A stretch of 46,873 nucleotides of DNA from Geobacteraceae bacterium (lineage in GTDB: Bacteria; Desulfobacterota; Desulfuromonadia; Geobacterales; Geobacteraceae), in the NCBI GenBank assembly GCA_017861285.1, contig JAGFXO010000009.1, forward strand, positions 1 to 46,873, read 5' to 3'. The notes under the pieces are model-generated. The model made no database searches, was not told the origin of the DNA, and worked only from the letters and a program-made list of their open reading frames with translations. This document shows, in pieces, positions 1 through 8,397 of the stretch (position 1 is its first letter; each line of letters begins with the position of its first letter). A program made the position numbers and the translations under genes.

Positions 1-966
1 AACCCGAAAAGAATCCTCACCATCATCGTTGAAAAAATGGTTGCGGCTATTGATGTGTCACGTTGCTCGATTATCGGCCTTGATGATGGCGGCGAATTGG
101 TCGTCAAGGCAAGTAGTGATCTTCCCGTCAACCAGGAGATCAAAATCGACCTGGGTAAATACCCGGAAATTGAAAAAGCCTTAACTACCCAGAGACCCGT
201 CGTTTTGCAGGACATCCATAATGACCCTCTTATGATCCCCGTAAGGGAAAAAATCCAAGGGCTTTCGGATCATGCCATCTTTGTGGTGCCCATTATCAAG
301 AAACAAAACGTCATCGGGACCTTTTTCCTGAGGACCGCATCCCCGGTCAAGGAGTGGGTTTCGACCAGGATCTTCAAGCTGTGTCAGTTGGTTGCGAGCA
401 TCTCCGGAAATGCCCTGGAGAATGCGGTTATTTTCGAGGCGATGCATTCGCAGAGGAAGTTGCTGGAAGACCTGGCGTTTCGAGACAGCCTGACGGGCCT
501 CTATAACCACCAGCATTTCCATACACGTCTTGAAGAAGAGTTCTACAGGGCCCAACGTTATGCTTTGCCCTTGTCCTGTGTCTTTGCTGATATTGATTAC
601 TTCAAACACATCAATGACCGTTACGGGCATGTCACCGGTGATGTTGTGTTAAAGCAGATTGGCAAACTGATTGATAAGATACTCCGTATGAGTGACATTG
701 CTGCTCGTTATGGGGGAGAGGAGTTTGCCGTCTTGCTGCCTAACACGGCACAGCGGGGAGCCAGCGACTTTGCCAAAAGGCTGGAAAAAGAAATTGGCAA
801 GTTGTCGATTCAACAGCTGAAGGGCAAAAAAGTTTCGATCAGCGTAGGTGTCGCGACCTACCAGGGTGGGAACGTGCCATCATACCAGGACTTGGTTCAA
901 CAGGCTGACGAAGCCATGTATGCGGCAAAAAAGGCGAAGAAGGAGAAAGGTTTATCGATAACCTAG
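1..966 (+). CDS. GAF-GGDEF diguanylate cyclase (5' end outside window)
   Basis: C-terminal part of a diguanylate cyclase that would make cyclic di-GMP from two GTP. The reading frame is open from base 1, so the start lies upstream; the ATG at 37 is inside the GAF domain and is probably not the start. Counting from base 1, residues about 1-145 form a GAF-like sensor domain, then a short helical linker, then a GGDEF domain opening with DSLTGLYNHQ. The active-site motif is GGEEF (residues 238-242), a catalytically competent form. An RxxD inhibitory site (RMSD, 229-232) lies exactly five residues before it, so product inhibition is expected. The N-terminus, possibly a receiver or other sensor domain, cannot be seen. 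The family call is secure; the signal sensed is unknown. Confidence 0.93.
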   Translation, partial: NPKRILTIIVEKMVAAIDVSRCSIIGLDDGGELVVKASSDLPVNQEIKIDLGKYPEIEKALTTQRPVVLQDIHNDPLMIPVREKIQGLSDHAIFVVPIIKKQNVIGTFFLRTASPVKEWVSTRIFKLCQLVASISGNALENAVIFEAMHSQRKLLEDLAFRDSLTGLYNHQHFHTRLEEEFYRAQRYALPLSCVFADIDYFKHINDRYGHVTGDVVLKQIGKLIDKILRMSDIAARYGGEEFAVLLPNTAQRGASDFAKRLEKEIGKLSIQQLKGKKVSISVGVATYQGGNVPSYQDLVQQADEAMYAAKKAKKEKGLSIT

Positions 967-1116
967 GGTTGTCTGTCCCCATCGCGCCTGGCATCGATTC
1001 TCGATTGAGCAGGACAATCGCCTTCCAGGCAAGACACCTCAGGACTCCGGATGGTACAGGGAAATCATCCGAAATCTGTTATCCGCGATCACGTCGTAAA
1101 AAATCCCAGTGACCAT

Positions 1117-1848
1117 TTACACGAATTTTTTCAGGCTCACAAAATAATACTTTTGTAACGATGCTATCCCTTTGCTTTCAGCCAGTAAAACCATGTATGC
1201 ATCAAGAACATGTTTCATTGCAGCCTTATCTTTCGCAGTTATGGTGTAATCTCTGTGCCCATACTCTCCCTCAAATCTTAACACGGCTTTCTTGGAGGCA
1301 ATTATGGATTTCATGATGTTGTATTGATTTCCATACAATTCCGATAGTTGAAGACATTCATCATAGACTTCCCAAACCTTGCCATCTGCATTTCCATGCT
1401 TCCATTCAACAGATGGAAAATAATAGCGAAACCCATCGACATAAACAGAAAAAGACCTGACAAATAACCAGTTACTGCCTGAATATTGAACGCAAAGGCG
1501 AATGTTTGGTTTAAGCAGAGTGTCATGAAATTGGCCGATATACAGAAGAATCCCTGTTTTTTCAAGCGGATTGGGAGTAGATCTGTCTCGATACCATGTT
1601 ACCCTTCCATCTTCATCAACCTTCTTACGCATCTTTGAAAGAGAGGAGGACAATTTCATTTTATCCTTCTGAGGCATCTTTTTATACTCGGTCAGCAGAT
1701 GTTCTTTGAGAGCAGTGTAAGGTTTCAAATTCGCTTCAATTTCCTGCATATTTCTTTCCTGTTTGACTTCGTGTACACTCTTTGAGCAAGCTACGAAAGA
1801 AATGATGGCAAAGAAAAAAAGAATGAAAAAATAAGTCAACCTTATCAT
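1117..1848 (-). CDS. Putative lipoprotein of unknown function
   Basis: 243-residue protein that I do not recognise. The N-terminus is a hydrophobic stretch ending in FVAC-S, a plausible lipobox with Cys21, so a membrane-anchored lipoprotein is likely. The rest is mixed alpha/beta with many Lys and Tyr residues and no motif I can name. The start is supported by an AAGGAGG ribosome-binding site about 10 bases upstream on the minus strand. It stands alone, convergent with the upstream GGDEF gene and divergent from the RluA-family gene. Its AT-rich composition differs from the metabolic operons downstream, which may mean more recent acquisition. Confidence in the gene is good; function unknown. 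Confidence 0.75.
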   Translation of the reverse strand: MIRLTYFFILFFFAIISFVACSKSVHEVKQERNMQEIEANLKPYTALKEHLLTEYKKMPQKDKMKLSSSLSKMRKKVDEDGRVTWYRDRSTPNPLEKTGILLYIGQFHDTLLKPNIRLCVQYSGSNWLFVRSFSVYVDGFRYYFPSVEWKHGNADGKVWEVYDECLQLSELYGNQYNIMKSIIASKKAVLRFEGEYGHRDYTITAKDKAAMKHVLDAYMVLLAESKGIASLQKYYFVSLKKFV

Positions 1849-2073
1849 ATGGATATAGCCTCCTTTTCTTTTGATAAGCCGTATCAGCTTTAGGAAATTG
1901 CAAGGGGAGAGAAAATAATCCTAAACTAAGTATAGCGTAAATAACCTTACCCCGAAAATAGCTCCATAAATTATGTTAGACTTAAATGACCTTTTCTCCC
2001 GAAAACCAGGCACAATAATCGGGGGCAGGTCATGCACGTTTGGCAATGCACCATGACACCAAAGGTGTACTAA

Positions 2074-2955
2074 ATGACTATTTCCAGATACTGTTCCACT
2101 GTTACCATGCCAGAAGTTGAAAAACCCTATCCTACAATTCTGGGTTTTTTGATTAAGAGGTTTCCTCACGTTCGGCACAACCTATGGGAGCAACGGATTC
2201 TCGAAGGGAAAGTTCTAGACGACAACAGGAATCCGATAACAACTGATACAGAGTATACCCCCTTTAAAAGAATTTTTTATTTCAGGGAAATCGAAAAAGA
2301 ACGGATCATTCCTTTCACTGAGAAAATCATATTTCAGAATGATGAACTGCTCGTTTCATGCAAACCTCATTTTCTTCCTGTTATTCCGGGTGGTCCTTAT
2401 GTTGCCGAATGTTTATTGAACCGTTTAAGAAAGAGAACGGGAAACGATGCTCTCGTTCCGATCCACAGAATCGACCGCGAAACTGCCGGTATTGTGCTGT
2501 TTTCCACCAACAGAAAAACCAGAGGTCTTTACAATGAACTTTTCAAGCAAGGTAAAGTAGAAAAAACATATCAGGCTGTCGCAGAATGTGCTCATACCCC
2601 GGGAAAAGCAGAATGGATGGTTGATAATCGGATAGTAAACGGAGAGCCGTGGTTCAGAATGAAAACGGCTCCCGGAAAATCAAATTCCCGTTCAATCATC
2701 AAGCTTGTGGAGAGAAAAGAAAAGATTGCGCGGTTTCTATTAAACCCGTTGACAGGTAAAACACATCAGCTGCGGCTTCATATGAGCGGTCTCGGGTTCA
2801 GGATCCTCAACGATAAATATTATCCTTATCTACAACCGGAAAAAGACGATGACTTCGACAATCCACTCCAACTGATCGCCAAAATGGTAAAATTCCATGA
2901 CCCCGTCACCGACAAACGCATGGAGTTCACATCGGATCGGGAGCTTCTATGGTAG
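2074..2955 (+). CDS. RluA-family RNA pseudouridine synthase
   Basis: Isomerises uridine to pseudouridine in rRNA or tRNA. The catalytic motif is HRIDRETAG at residues 131-139, with Asp134 as the expected nucleophile. Residues about 20-75 (TILGFLIKRFPH ... RIFYFREI) resemble an S4-like RNA-binding region, as in RluA/RluC/RluD proteins. The length, 293 residues, is usual. The start at 2074 is favoured because AAAGGTG lies six bases upstream; a second in-frame ATG at 2107 would also keep the domain intact. The exact target position in RNA cannot be assigned from sequence alone. The gene appears to be monocistronic or loosely linked to the DUF2284 gene 44 bases downstream. Confidence 0.9.
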   Translation: MTISRYCSTVTMPEVEKPYPTILGFLIKRFPHVRHNLWEQRILEGKVLDDNRNPITTDTEYTPFKRIFYFREIEKERIIPFTEKIIFQNDELLVSCKPHFLPVIPGGPYVAECLLNRLRKRTGNDALVPIHRIDRETAGIVLFSTNRKTRGLYNELFKQGKVEKTYQAVAECAHTPGKAEWMVDNRIVNGEPWFRMKTAPGKSNSRSIIKLVERKEKIARFLLNPLTGKTHQLRLHMSGLGFRILNDKYYPYLQPEKDDDFDNPLQLIAKMVKFHDPVTDKRMEFTSDRELLW

Positions 2956-2999
2956 TACATTCTGATCGCGAATCCAGGGGAATACCGTAAAGGAAAACT

Positions 3000-3539
3000 A
3001 TGGTTGACAAGCAATGTATTGAATCAATAGCTTCTAAACATGGTTGTAAGGATTGCCGATGGATTTCCGGCGGCGACGTAAAAGTTTGCCAATGGGTGCG
3101 CTTCAAATGCACATTCGGCTGTGATTCATATGGGAAAAAAGGCACATGCCCACCAGCAGTTCCCTCAATCCCGGAATGTCGGGAATTTTTCTCCGAATAT
3201 GATCACATCCTGGTGCTGCGCATCACTTCTACACTTGATGACCCGAATGACAGGAAGGAATGGAGCAGAAAGAAGAATCTTGCGTTGCTTCTTCTTGAGC
3301 ATGAGGTTTTCCTTGCCGGTCACCATAAAGCCTTTCTGCTATTTATGGATGAATGTCGGCTTTGCAATGAATGTCCCGGGACGCGAGAGGGTTGTCTGAA
3401 ACCGGCAATGGCTCGTCCATGTCCCGAGGCTTTGGGGGTGGATGTTTTCTCGACGGTAAGAAAAGCTGGTTTTCCCATCGAGGTGCTCACCGAATATAGT
3501 CAGGAGATGAACAGTTATGCGTTTCTCCTGGTCGAATAA
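3000..3539 (+). CDS. DUF2284 cysteine-rich metal-binding protein
   Basis: 179-residue DUF2284-family protein. Many conserved cysteines are arranged as in the family: C16, C19 and C30, then C37, C41 and C50 around KCTFGCDSYGKKGTCPP, and a second cluster at C119, C122, C125, C132 and C141 (CRLCNECPGTREGC). This suggests binding of one or two metal centres or Fe-S clusters; the function is not established. No signal peptide is seen, so it is probably cytoplasmic. The start is supported by a weak AAAGGA at spacing 5. Such proteins are common in anaerobes, which fits the other oxygen-sensitive enzymes here. Confidence 0.85.
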   Translation: MVDKQCIESIASKHGCKDCRWISGGDVKVCQWVRFKCTFGCDSYGKKGTCPPAVPSIPECREFFSEYDHILVLRITSTLDDPNDRKEWSRKKNLALLLLEHEVFLAGHHKAFLLFMDECRLCNECPGTREGCLKPAMARPCPEALGVDVFSTVRKAGFPIEVLTEYSQEMNSYAFLLVE

Positions 3540-3954
3540 TAAACGATCGGTGCAGAACGAAGCGCCGGATCCATCCGCAAAAGACGCGGTGGGTCAGTTC
3601 TCTGCTGTTACAATTCAAGGTGCTCAATCCAATGACCGGATATGTCCGCGCTGAGGAGCCAAAATTCGATGGCCATATTGATAACGGTATGGTCATTTTG
3701 ATTGCCAATAACAAGTGCCTAACTCATCTGTAATAGCTTCAAAAGTTCGAATTTTCCTACGTGCTGCGGGTATCCAGTTTGCTATTTTTTGCATTTTCAA
3801 TGGATTACGGGTAGAATCTTGGGCAAGTGTAACGGAGACGGACCGGAAGAACCGGAGCCCTTTTGTTCGTTTTGTCCAGTATGGGATTAAATACGCAGGC
3901 ACAGGGCACAAGCCTCAAGACACGAAGCACGAAGCACGACATAACGGAGTGTCA
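3540..3954 (+). other. 415-base intergenic stretch ending in a repeat array
   Basis: No convincing gene. The reading frame of the following gene stays open from 3715, but that extension lacks family similarity, and the good ribosome-binding site is at 3955. A second short open stretch (about 3610-3723) ends in a stop and resembles nothing I know. The last 57 bases hold GGCACA/AGCAC-type short repeats, described separately. Confidence 0.5.
3898..3940 (+). repeat. GGCACAGGGCACAAG-type short repeat array
   Basis: Imperfect 7-8-base units (GGCACA, GGGCACAA, CACGAAG) just upstream of the radical SAM start codon. The 15-mer GGCACAGGGCACAAG at 3898-3912 recurs exactly at 20525-20539. Related arrays lie before mqnE and gcvH. 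Confidence 0.7.
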
Positions 3955-5373
3955 ATGAAAGTGGTTTTTGTCCATCCGCACGGCAGCAACTGGATGGGCT
4001 CGTTGAAGGATATCAGCAGTATATTCAATCTCATGCCTCCCCTGGGGTTGCTGAGCATTGCCGCATATCTCGAGGAGCGCGGCATTGACGTCGAAGTCAT
4101 CGACTGTTATGCCACTCCCGCCGGTGTTGATGAAATTGCAGCGGATATTGTCGCCCGTTCGCCTGACGTTGTGGCATTTTCCTGCACGACATCGTGTTTT
4201 CTCGAGGGATATGAGATTGCACGGAGGCTCAAGGAGCACAATGACCGGCTGCCCGTGGTGTTCGGCGGCGCCCATGCATCCGCGTCGGGAGCCACACTCC
4301 TGGACGATTTCCCTGCCATAGATTATCTCGTCATCGGAGAGGGTGAGGCAACTTTTCATGATTTGATTACCGCCGGGTTCAGGTCTGTGGGCTCAATCCC
4401 AGGCGTGGGCTACCGTCTCGCCGGCAAAGGGACCCTCAGCTCCGTGCGGGAGAACATCGAAGACCTGGACTCTCTCCCCTTTCCCGCCTATCACCTGCTT
4501 CCGGGATTCCCCCGACGTTATAACCTGCCGCTGTTCAGCTATCCGAAGGCGCCGAATACCAGCATTATTTCAAGCAGGGGATGTCCGTACCAGTGCAGCT
4601 ACTGCGACCGGTCGGTTTTCAAAAGCGGTTTCCGCGCCAATTCCCCTGCCTATGTCCACCAGCACCTGGAATATCTGTACCGGGATTTCGGTATACGGCA
4701 TGTATTTTTCTATGACGACCTGTTCACCTTTGACCGTGGACGGATCGAAGCGCTCTGTATCCTCAAGGAAAGGAAAAAACTTCCGGTTACCTATAACTGT
4801 ATTGCCCGGCTTGAGCATGTGGATAAGGAATTGCTTGCCCTGCTTCGGCGTTCGGGATGCTGGCAGGTGAACTTCGGCATCGAATCCGGGGATCCGGACG
4901 TTCTGGGGAGACACCGCAAAACCTGCGATCCCCATGAGGTATACCGGAAACTCCTCATGGTGCGGAAAGCGGGGATGCGGGTCAAGGGCCTGTTTATGGT
5001 CGGTCTTCCGGGGGAAACGGAACAGTCCATCCGGCGCACCATCGATTACGCCCTTTCACTGCCTCTCGATGAAATCAATGTTACCAAGTTTACCCCGTTC
5101 CCCGGAGCGCCCGTGTACAGGACGATCCGTGAGCATGGCGAGTTCCGCGAAGACTGGTCCGCCATGAACTGCATGAATTTCGTTTTCGTGCCCCGCAACC
5201 TTACACTCGAGAGAATGGAAGAGTTATACAATGAATTCATCCGCGGGTTCTACCGTCGAAGCCATATCCACTGGGGATATGCCAGGATGCTCTGGAAGTC
5301 GCCGCACAGTATCGCCCGCTTCCTGGGCAACCTCCCCGAAATTCTGAGATTCCAGATAAAGCAGAAATGGTGA
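3955..5373 (+). CDS. B12-binding-domain radical SAM protein
   Basis: 472-residue radical SAM protein with an N-terminal cobalamin-binding-like Rossmann domain (residues about 1-140; motifs MPPLGLLSIAAYLE, VVFGGAHAS and VIGEGE). A radical SAM core follows with the [4Fe-4S] motif C210-x3-C214-x2-C217 (GCPYQCSYCDRS). The usual ESGD and GLPGETEQS segments are present. Such proteins methylate or otherwise modify unactivated carbons, often in lipid or cofactor pathways; the substrate is unknown. Start chosen at 3955: MKVVFVHP is a typical family N-terminus and GGAG stands six bases upstream. A longer frame from 3715 would add about 80 residues with no similarity. It precedes the menaquinone genes by about 95 bases; a role there is only inference. 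Confidence 0.9.
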   Translation: MKVVFVHPHGSNWMGSLKDISSIFNLMPPLGLLSIAAYLEERGIDVEVIDCYATPAGVDEIAADIVARSPDVVAFSCTTSCFLEGYEIARRLKEHNDRLPVVFGGAHASASGATLLDDFPAIDYLVIGEGEATFHDLITAGFRSVGSIPGVGYRLAGKGTLSSVRENIEDLDSLPFPAYHLLPGFPRRYNLPLFSYPKAPNTSIISSRGCPYQCSYCDRSVFKSGFRANSPAYVHQHLEYLYRDFGIRHVFFYDDLFTFDRGRIEALCILKERKKLPVTYNCIARLEHVDKELLALLRRSGCWQVNFGIESGDPDVLGRHRKTCDPHEVYRKLLMVRKAGMRVKGLFMVGLPGETEQSIRRTIDYALSLPLDEINVTKFTPFPGAPVYRTIREHGEFREDWSAMNCMNFVFVPRNLTLERMEELYNEFIRGFYRRSHIHWGYARMLWKSPHSIARFLGNLPEILRFQIKQKW

Positions 5374-5468
5374 AGACGGCAAATAAACCATTGTCAGGAC
5401 ACCCCTCGTAATGCTACAAAAGTCAATGCTCTTGCAAGAAAATCATCTCGGGACGTATTGAGGTCGGT

Positions 5469-6893
5469 ATGGCGTATCCTGACCTTCACCATTTCCTGGA
5501 TAGACTGGATCAAGAGGGTGAGCTTCAGCGGGTGACGGTGGAGGTTGATCCGGTATTGGAGATTTCCGCTATTGCCGACCGGGTGAGCAAGATGCCTGGT
5601 GGCGGCAAGGCCCTCCTCTTTGAGAATGTCAAAGACAGCCAATTCCCGGCGGCAGTCAATATCTTCGGCTCATACCGGCGTACGTGTCTCGCTCTGGGAG
5701 TGGAAGAACTGAATGATCTCTCCGGGCGTGTGGATGATTTTTTCGCCGCATTGCCCGCCGGATCGGCGGATGAATGGTGGCTGAATCTCGGTTTTGAACC
5801 CCGCCAGGTAATCCAAGCACAGTGCAGGGAGATAATTGATTACTCACCGGACCTGGAATCATATCCTTTCCTGAAAAGCTGGCCGGAGGACAGCGGCAGG
5901 GCGGCGACGCTTCCGCTGGTTTTCACGGAAGACCCTGAAACCGGTCGTGCCAACTGCGGCATGTACCGCACGCAGGTTCTCGGACCCGTAACGGTTGCCA
6001 TTCATTGGAGCCCGGGCAGCGGGGGAGGGCGTCACTACTCACGGTACCGGGAGAGCGGAAGACGGATGCCGGTAGCAATTGTCCTTGGCGGGGATCCCTC
6101 CCTTGTCTTTTCCGCGATGCTTCCCCTTCCCGATGAGGCTGACGAGATGCGTTTCGCCGGCTTGCTGCGCAACAGCCCCGTTGAGATGGTCCGGAGTCTC
6201 ACCTCTTCCCTTCTTGTCCCGGCGAACGCCGAACTGGTCATTGAGGGATTCGTTGAGTCCGGTGAGGTTGTTTCCGGGAGTGTTTTCGGCAATCATACCG
6301 GGTTTTATGCGCCGGCACCGGATGCGCCGATTGTGAGGGTAACCTGTGTAACCCGGAAATCAGTTCCGGTTTTTCCCTCGACCGTGGTCGGCAGACCTCC
6401 CATGGAGGATTGCTGGATGGCGAAGGCTTGTGAGAGACTTCTGCTTCCGTTCATCAGGCGGGCTATGCCGGAAGTGGCCGATATAAATATGCCGCTGGAA
6501 TGGATATTCCATAACAGTGCCGTCGTTGCTGTCGACAAGGCATATCCCGGGCATGCCGTCAGGGTGATGGATGCCCTCCGGAACGGCGGCTGGTTGCGCA
6601 ACGCCAGGCTTCTGATCGTCGTTGATGCAGGCATCGACATACAGGACCTGTCGCTGGTAGCCTGGCGTATGCTGAATTGCGTGGATTGGCAGCGGGACAT
6701 CGTGAGGTTCGGACAGTGCCGGGAGCATGCGCAGCCTGTTCGCACCCTGCCTGGAAGCGGGACGTTCCTGGGGGTCGATGCAACGCGAAAATTGCCGGAG
6801 GAACATCCGGGCCGCGCATGGCCCGGGGAAATTGCCATGAACGACGATGTGACGCGGCTGATCGAGGCGCGATGGCGGGCATACGGGTTATAG
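5469..6893 (+). CDS. mqnL: UbiD-family decarboxylase, probably menaquinone (futalosine) pathway
   Basis: 474-residue UbiD-family decarboxylase, expected to use prenylated FMN to remove the naphthoate carboxylate late in futalosine-pathway menaquinone synthesis. The assignment rests on the family and on the adjacent UbiA, UbiX, MqnE and MqnC genes. Conserved parts include NCGMYRTQV (N162, R167), the GGRHY segment, and EWIFHNS. The segment usually reading EGPFG(D/E)H reads SGSVFGNH here (269-276), so an acidic residue often counted in the catalytic E-R-E triad appears replaced. One base separates its stop from the next gene, indicating translational coupling. The gene symbol follows the naming of futalosine-pathway homologues and is tentative. 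Confidence 0.88.
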   Translation: MAYPDLHHFLDRLDQEGELQRVTVEVDPVLEISAIADRVSKMPGGGKALLFENVKDSQFPAAVNIFGSYRRTCLALGVEELNDLSGRVDDFFAALPAGSADEWWLNLGFEPRQVIQAQCREIIDYSPDLESYPFLKSWPEDSGRAATLPLVFTEDPETGRANCGMYRTQVLGPVTVAIHWSPGSGGGRHYSRYRESGRRMPVAIVLGGDPSLVFSAMLPLPDEADEMRFAGLLRNSPVEMVRSLTSSLLVPANAELVIEGFVESGEVVSGSVFGNHTGFYAPAPDAPIVRVTCVTRKSVPVFPSTVVGRPPMEDCWMAKACERLLLPFIRRAMPEVADINMPLEWIFHNSAVVAVDKAYPGHAVRVMDALRNGGWLRNARLLIVVDAGIDIQDLSLVAWRMLNCVDWQRDIVRFGQCREHAQPVRTLPGSGTFLGVDATRKLPEEHPGRAWPGEIAMNDDVTRLIEARWRAYGL

Positions 6894-6894
6894 T

Positions 6895-7755
6895 GTGGAA
6901 AAGATAAAGATTTTCCTGGAAATGATAAAATTCTCCCATACGGTGTTCGCCCTTCCCTTTGCCTTTACCGGCGCCGTTCTTGCGGCAGGGGGGCTTCCCA
7001 CGGCACACCAGGTTTTCTGGATCGTTGCTGCCATGGTCGGCGCGCGCACCGCGGCAATGGGCCTCAATCGCCTGATAGATGCCGAGATTGATGCGAAGAA
7101 CCCGAGAACCTCCATGAGGGCTGTTCCGGCGGGTCTTCTCGACAGGGGAACCGTTGCGGCATTTATTGCGCTTTCCCTGGTGATTTTCATGTATGCGGCG
7201 TACATGCTGAACGATCTCTGCTTTTATCTTTCTCCGGTTGCGGTTGCACTTGTGCTGCTGTATTCCTACTGCAAACGTTTTACCTCCCTGAGCCATCTCG
7301 TCCTCGGCCTCTGTCTGGCCATGGCTCCGGTGGGGGCGTGGATCGCCATCCGGGGGACACTCGAGCCGCCTGCGGTTATCCTTGGCCTGGCGGTACTGTT
7401 CTGGGTTGCGGGCTTCGATATCCTGTATGCGCTGCAGGACCTGGACTTCGACAGGTCGGCAGGTCTCCATTCGATTCCGGCGCGGCTCGGGGTAGCGGGG
7501 TCGCTACGGGTGGCCCGTCTGTTTCACCTGACCCTGGCGGTTATGCTGCTTGCACTGTACCGTTTGCTGGGCCTCGGCCCTGTATACCTTGCCGGAGTCC
7601 TGCTTGCAGCGACCATTCTTTTCCACGAGCACCGACTGATACGGAATGGTAATCTGGCAAAACTGGACGCGGCATTTTTCAATATGAATGGTTACATAAG
7701 CCTCACCCTGTTTGTCTTCACTCTGGCCGATGTTCTCTTGTGGGGTGTGCTATGA
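6895..7755 (+). CDS. mqnP: UbiA-family prenyltransferase, probably menaquinone (MqnP-like)
   Basis: 286-residue integral membrane prenyltransferase. It should attach the polyprenyl chain to the carboxylated naphthoquinol intermediate of the futalosine pathway. The two Asp-rich motifs that bind Mg-diphosphate are visible: N58-R-L-I-D62-x3-D66 followed by NPRT, and D175 with D182, D184 and D186 (DILYALQDLDFDRSAG). About eight to nine hydrophobic segments are present. It starts with GTG at 6895, one base after the UbiD stop, and its stop overlaps the ubiX start by four bases (ATGA), so the three genes are translationally coupled. Family confident; the menaquinone role rests on context. Confidence 0.92.
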   Translation: MEKIKIFLEMIKFSHTVFALPFAFTGAVLAAGGLPTAHQVFWIVAAMVGARTAAMGLNRLIDAEIDAKNPRTSMRAVPAGLLDRGTVAAFIALSLVIFMYAAYMLNDLCFYLSPVAVALVLLYSYCKRFTSLSHLVLGLCLAMAPVGAWIAIRGTLEPPAVILGLAVLFWVAGFDILYALQDLDFDRSAGLHSIPARLGVAGSLRVARLFHLTLAVMLLALYRLLGLGPVYLAGVLLAATILFHEHRLIRNGNLAKLDAAFFNMNGYISLTLFVFTLADVLLWGVL

Positions 7756-8357
7756 AAAACAGGCATATTGTGCTTGCAATAACCGGTGCGTCCGGTGCAA
7801 TCTATGGTCTCAGGCTTGGTATGGAGCTGCTGCGGGCAGGAAGTCGACTGTCCCTGCTGATCAGCAGGACCGGCTTCGATGTTCTCAGGCACGAGACCGG
7901 TCTTGACTGTCGAGGCAGCGAGGCAGAGATTGCAGGTTTTCTGCGCGGACATTTTCATGCGGGGGAGGGGAGCCTTTCATATTATGCCGAAGACAATTTC
8001 TTCGCTCCGGTAGCGAGCGGCTCAGCGTCTGCCGATGCCATGGTCCTCTGCCCCTGTTCTATGGGAACCCTGTCGAGGATAGCTTCCGGCAGTTCGGGAA
8101 ATCTGATCGAGCGCTGCGCCGATGTGGTGCTGAAGGAGCGCCGCACCTTGGTAATGGTGCCCCGTGAGACGCCATTGAATGACATTCACCTGGAAAACAT
8201 GCTGAAGCTTTCCCGCATGGGGGTGCGGATTGTTCCGGCAATGCCGGCCTTTTATTACGGTCCGGAGACCGTTGATGATATGGTTGATTTTGTGGTGGGC
8301 AAGGCTCTCGATTCCCTGGGAATAGGGCATAGCCTGTACCGGCGCTGGGGGGGGTAA
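7752..8357 (+). CDS. ubiX: UbiX-type flavin prenyltransferase
   Basis: 201-residue UbiX homologue, which makes prenylated FMN, the cofactor needed by the UbiD-family enzyme two genes upstream. Visible features are the N-terminal flavin-binding AITGASGAIYGLRL, CPCSMGTLSRIASGSSGNLIERCADV, and VPRETPLNDIHLENM near the C-terminus. Start chosen at ATG 7752 because it overlaps the UbiA stop as ATGA and GGGGTG lies just upstream; an in-frame GTG at 7740 is less likely. Cytoplasmic. Homologues within futalosine clusters have also been called MqnM. The presence of the UbiX/UbiD/UbiA trio next to mqnE and mqnC makes the pathway assignment strong. Confidence 0.95.
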   Translation: MKNRHIVLAITGASGAIYGLRLGMELLRAGSRLSLLISRTGFDVLRHETGLDCRGSEAEIAGFLRGHFHAGEGSLSYYAEDNFFAPVASGSASADAMVLCPCSMGTLSRIASGSSGNLIERCADVVLKERRTLVMVPRETPLNDIHLENMLKLSRMGVRIVPAMPAFYYGPETVDDMVDFVVGKALDSLGIGHSLYRRWGG

Positions 8358-8359
8358 AG

Positions 8360-8396
8360 GCGGGCACAAGGCAAAGGGCAAAGGGCAAAGGGCGGG
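8360..8396 (+). repeat. GGGCAAA tandem array before mqnE
   Basis: GGGCACAAG followed by three GGCAAAG units and GGGCGGG, ending one base before the mqnE start codon. Four GGG tracts (8376-8378, 8383-8385, 8390-8392, 8394-8396) with 1-4-base spacers fit a G-quadruplex motif on the coding strand. No ordinary Shine-Dalgarno sequence is present. Confidence 0.8.
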
Positions 8397-8397
8397 C

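Noticed and set aside
1921-2178. 85-residue minus-strand ORF overlapping the RluA gene start
   Set aside because: No ribosome-binding site or similarity, and it overlaps a well-supported gene.
3715-3954. N-terminal extension of the B12 radical SAM protein
   Set aside because: No similarity, encodes repeat-derived residues near 3898-3949, and the ribosome-binding site fits ATG 3955.
8360-8396. CRISPR array
   Set aside because: Units are 7-8 bases without spacers, and no cas genes are in the window.
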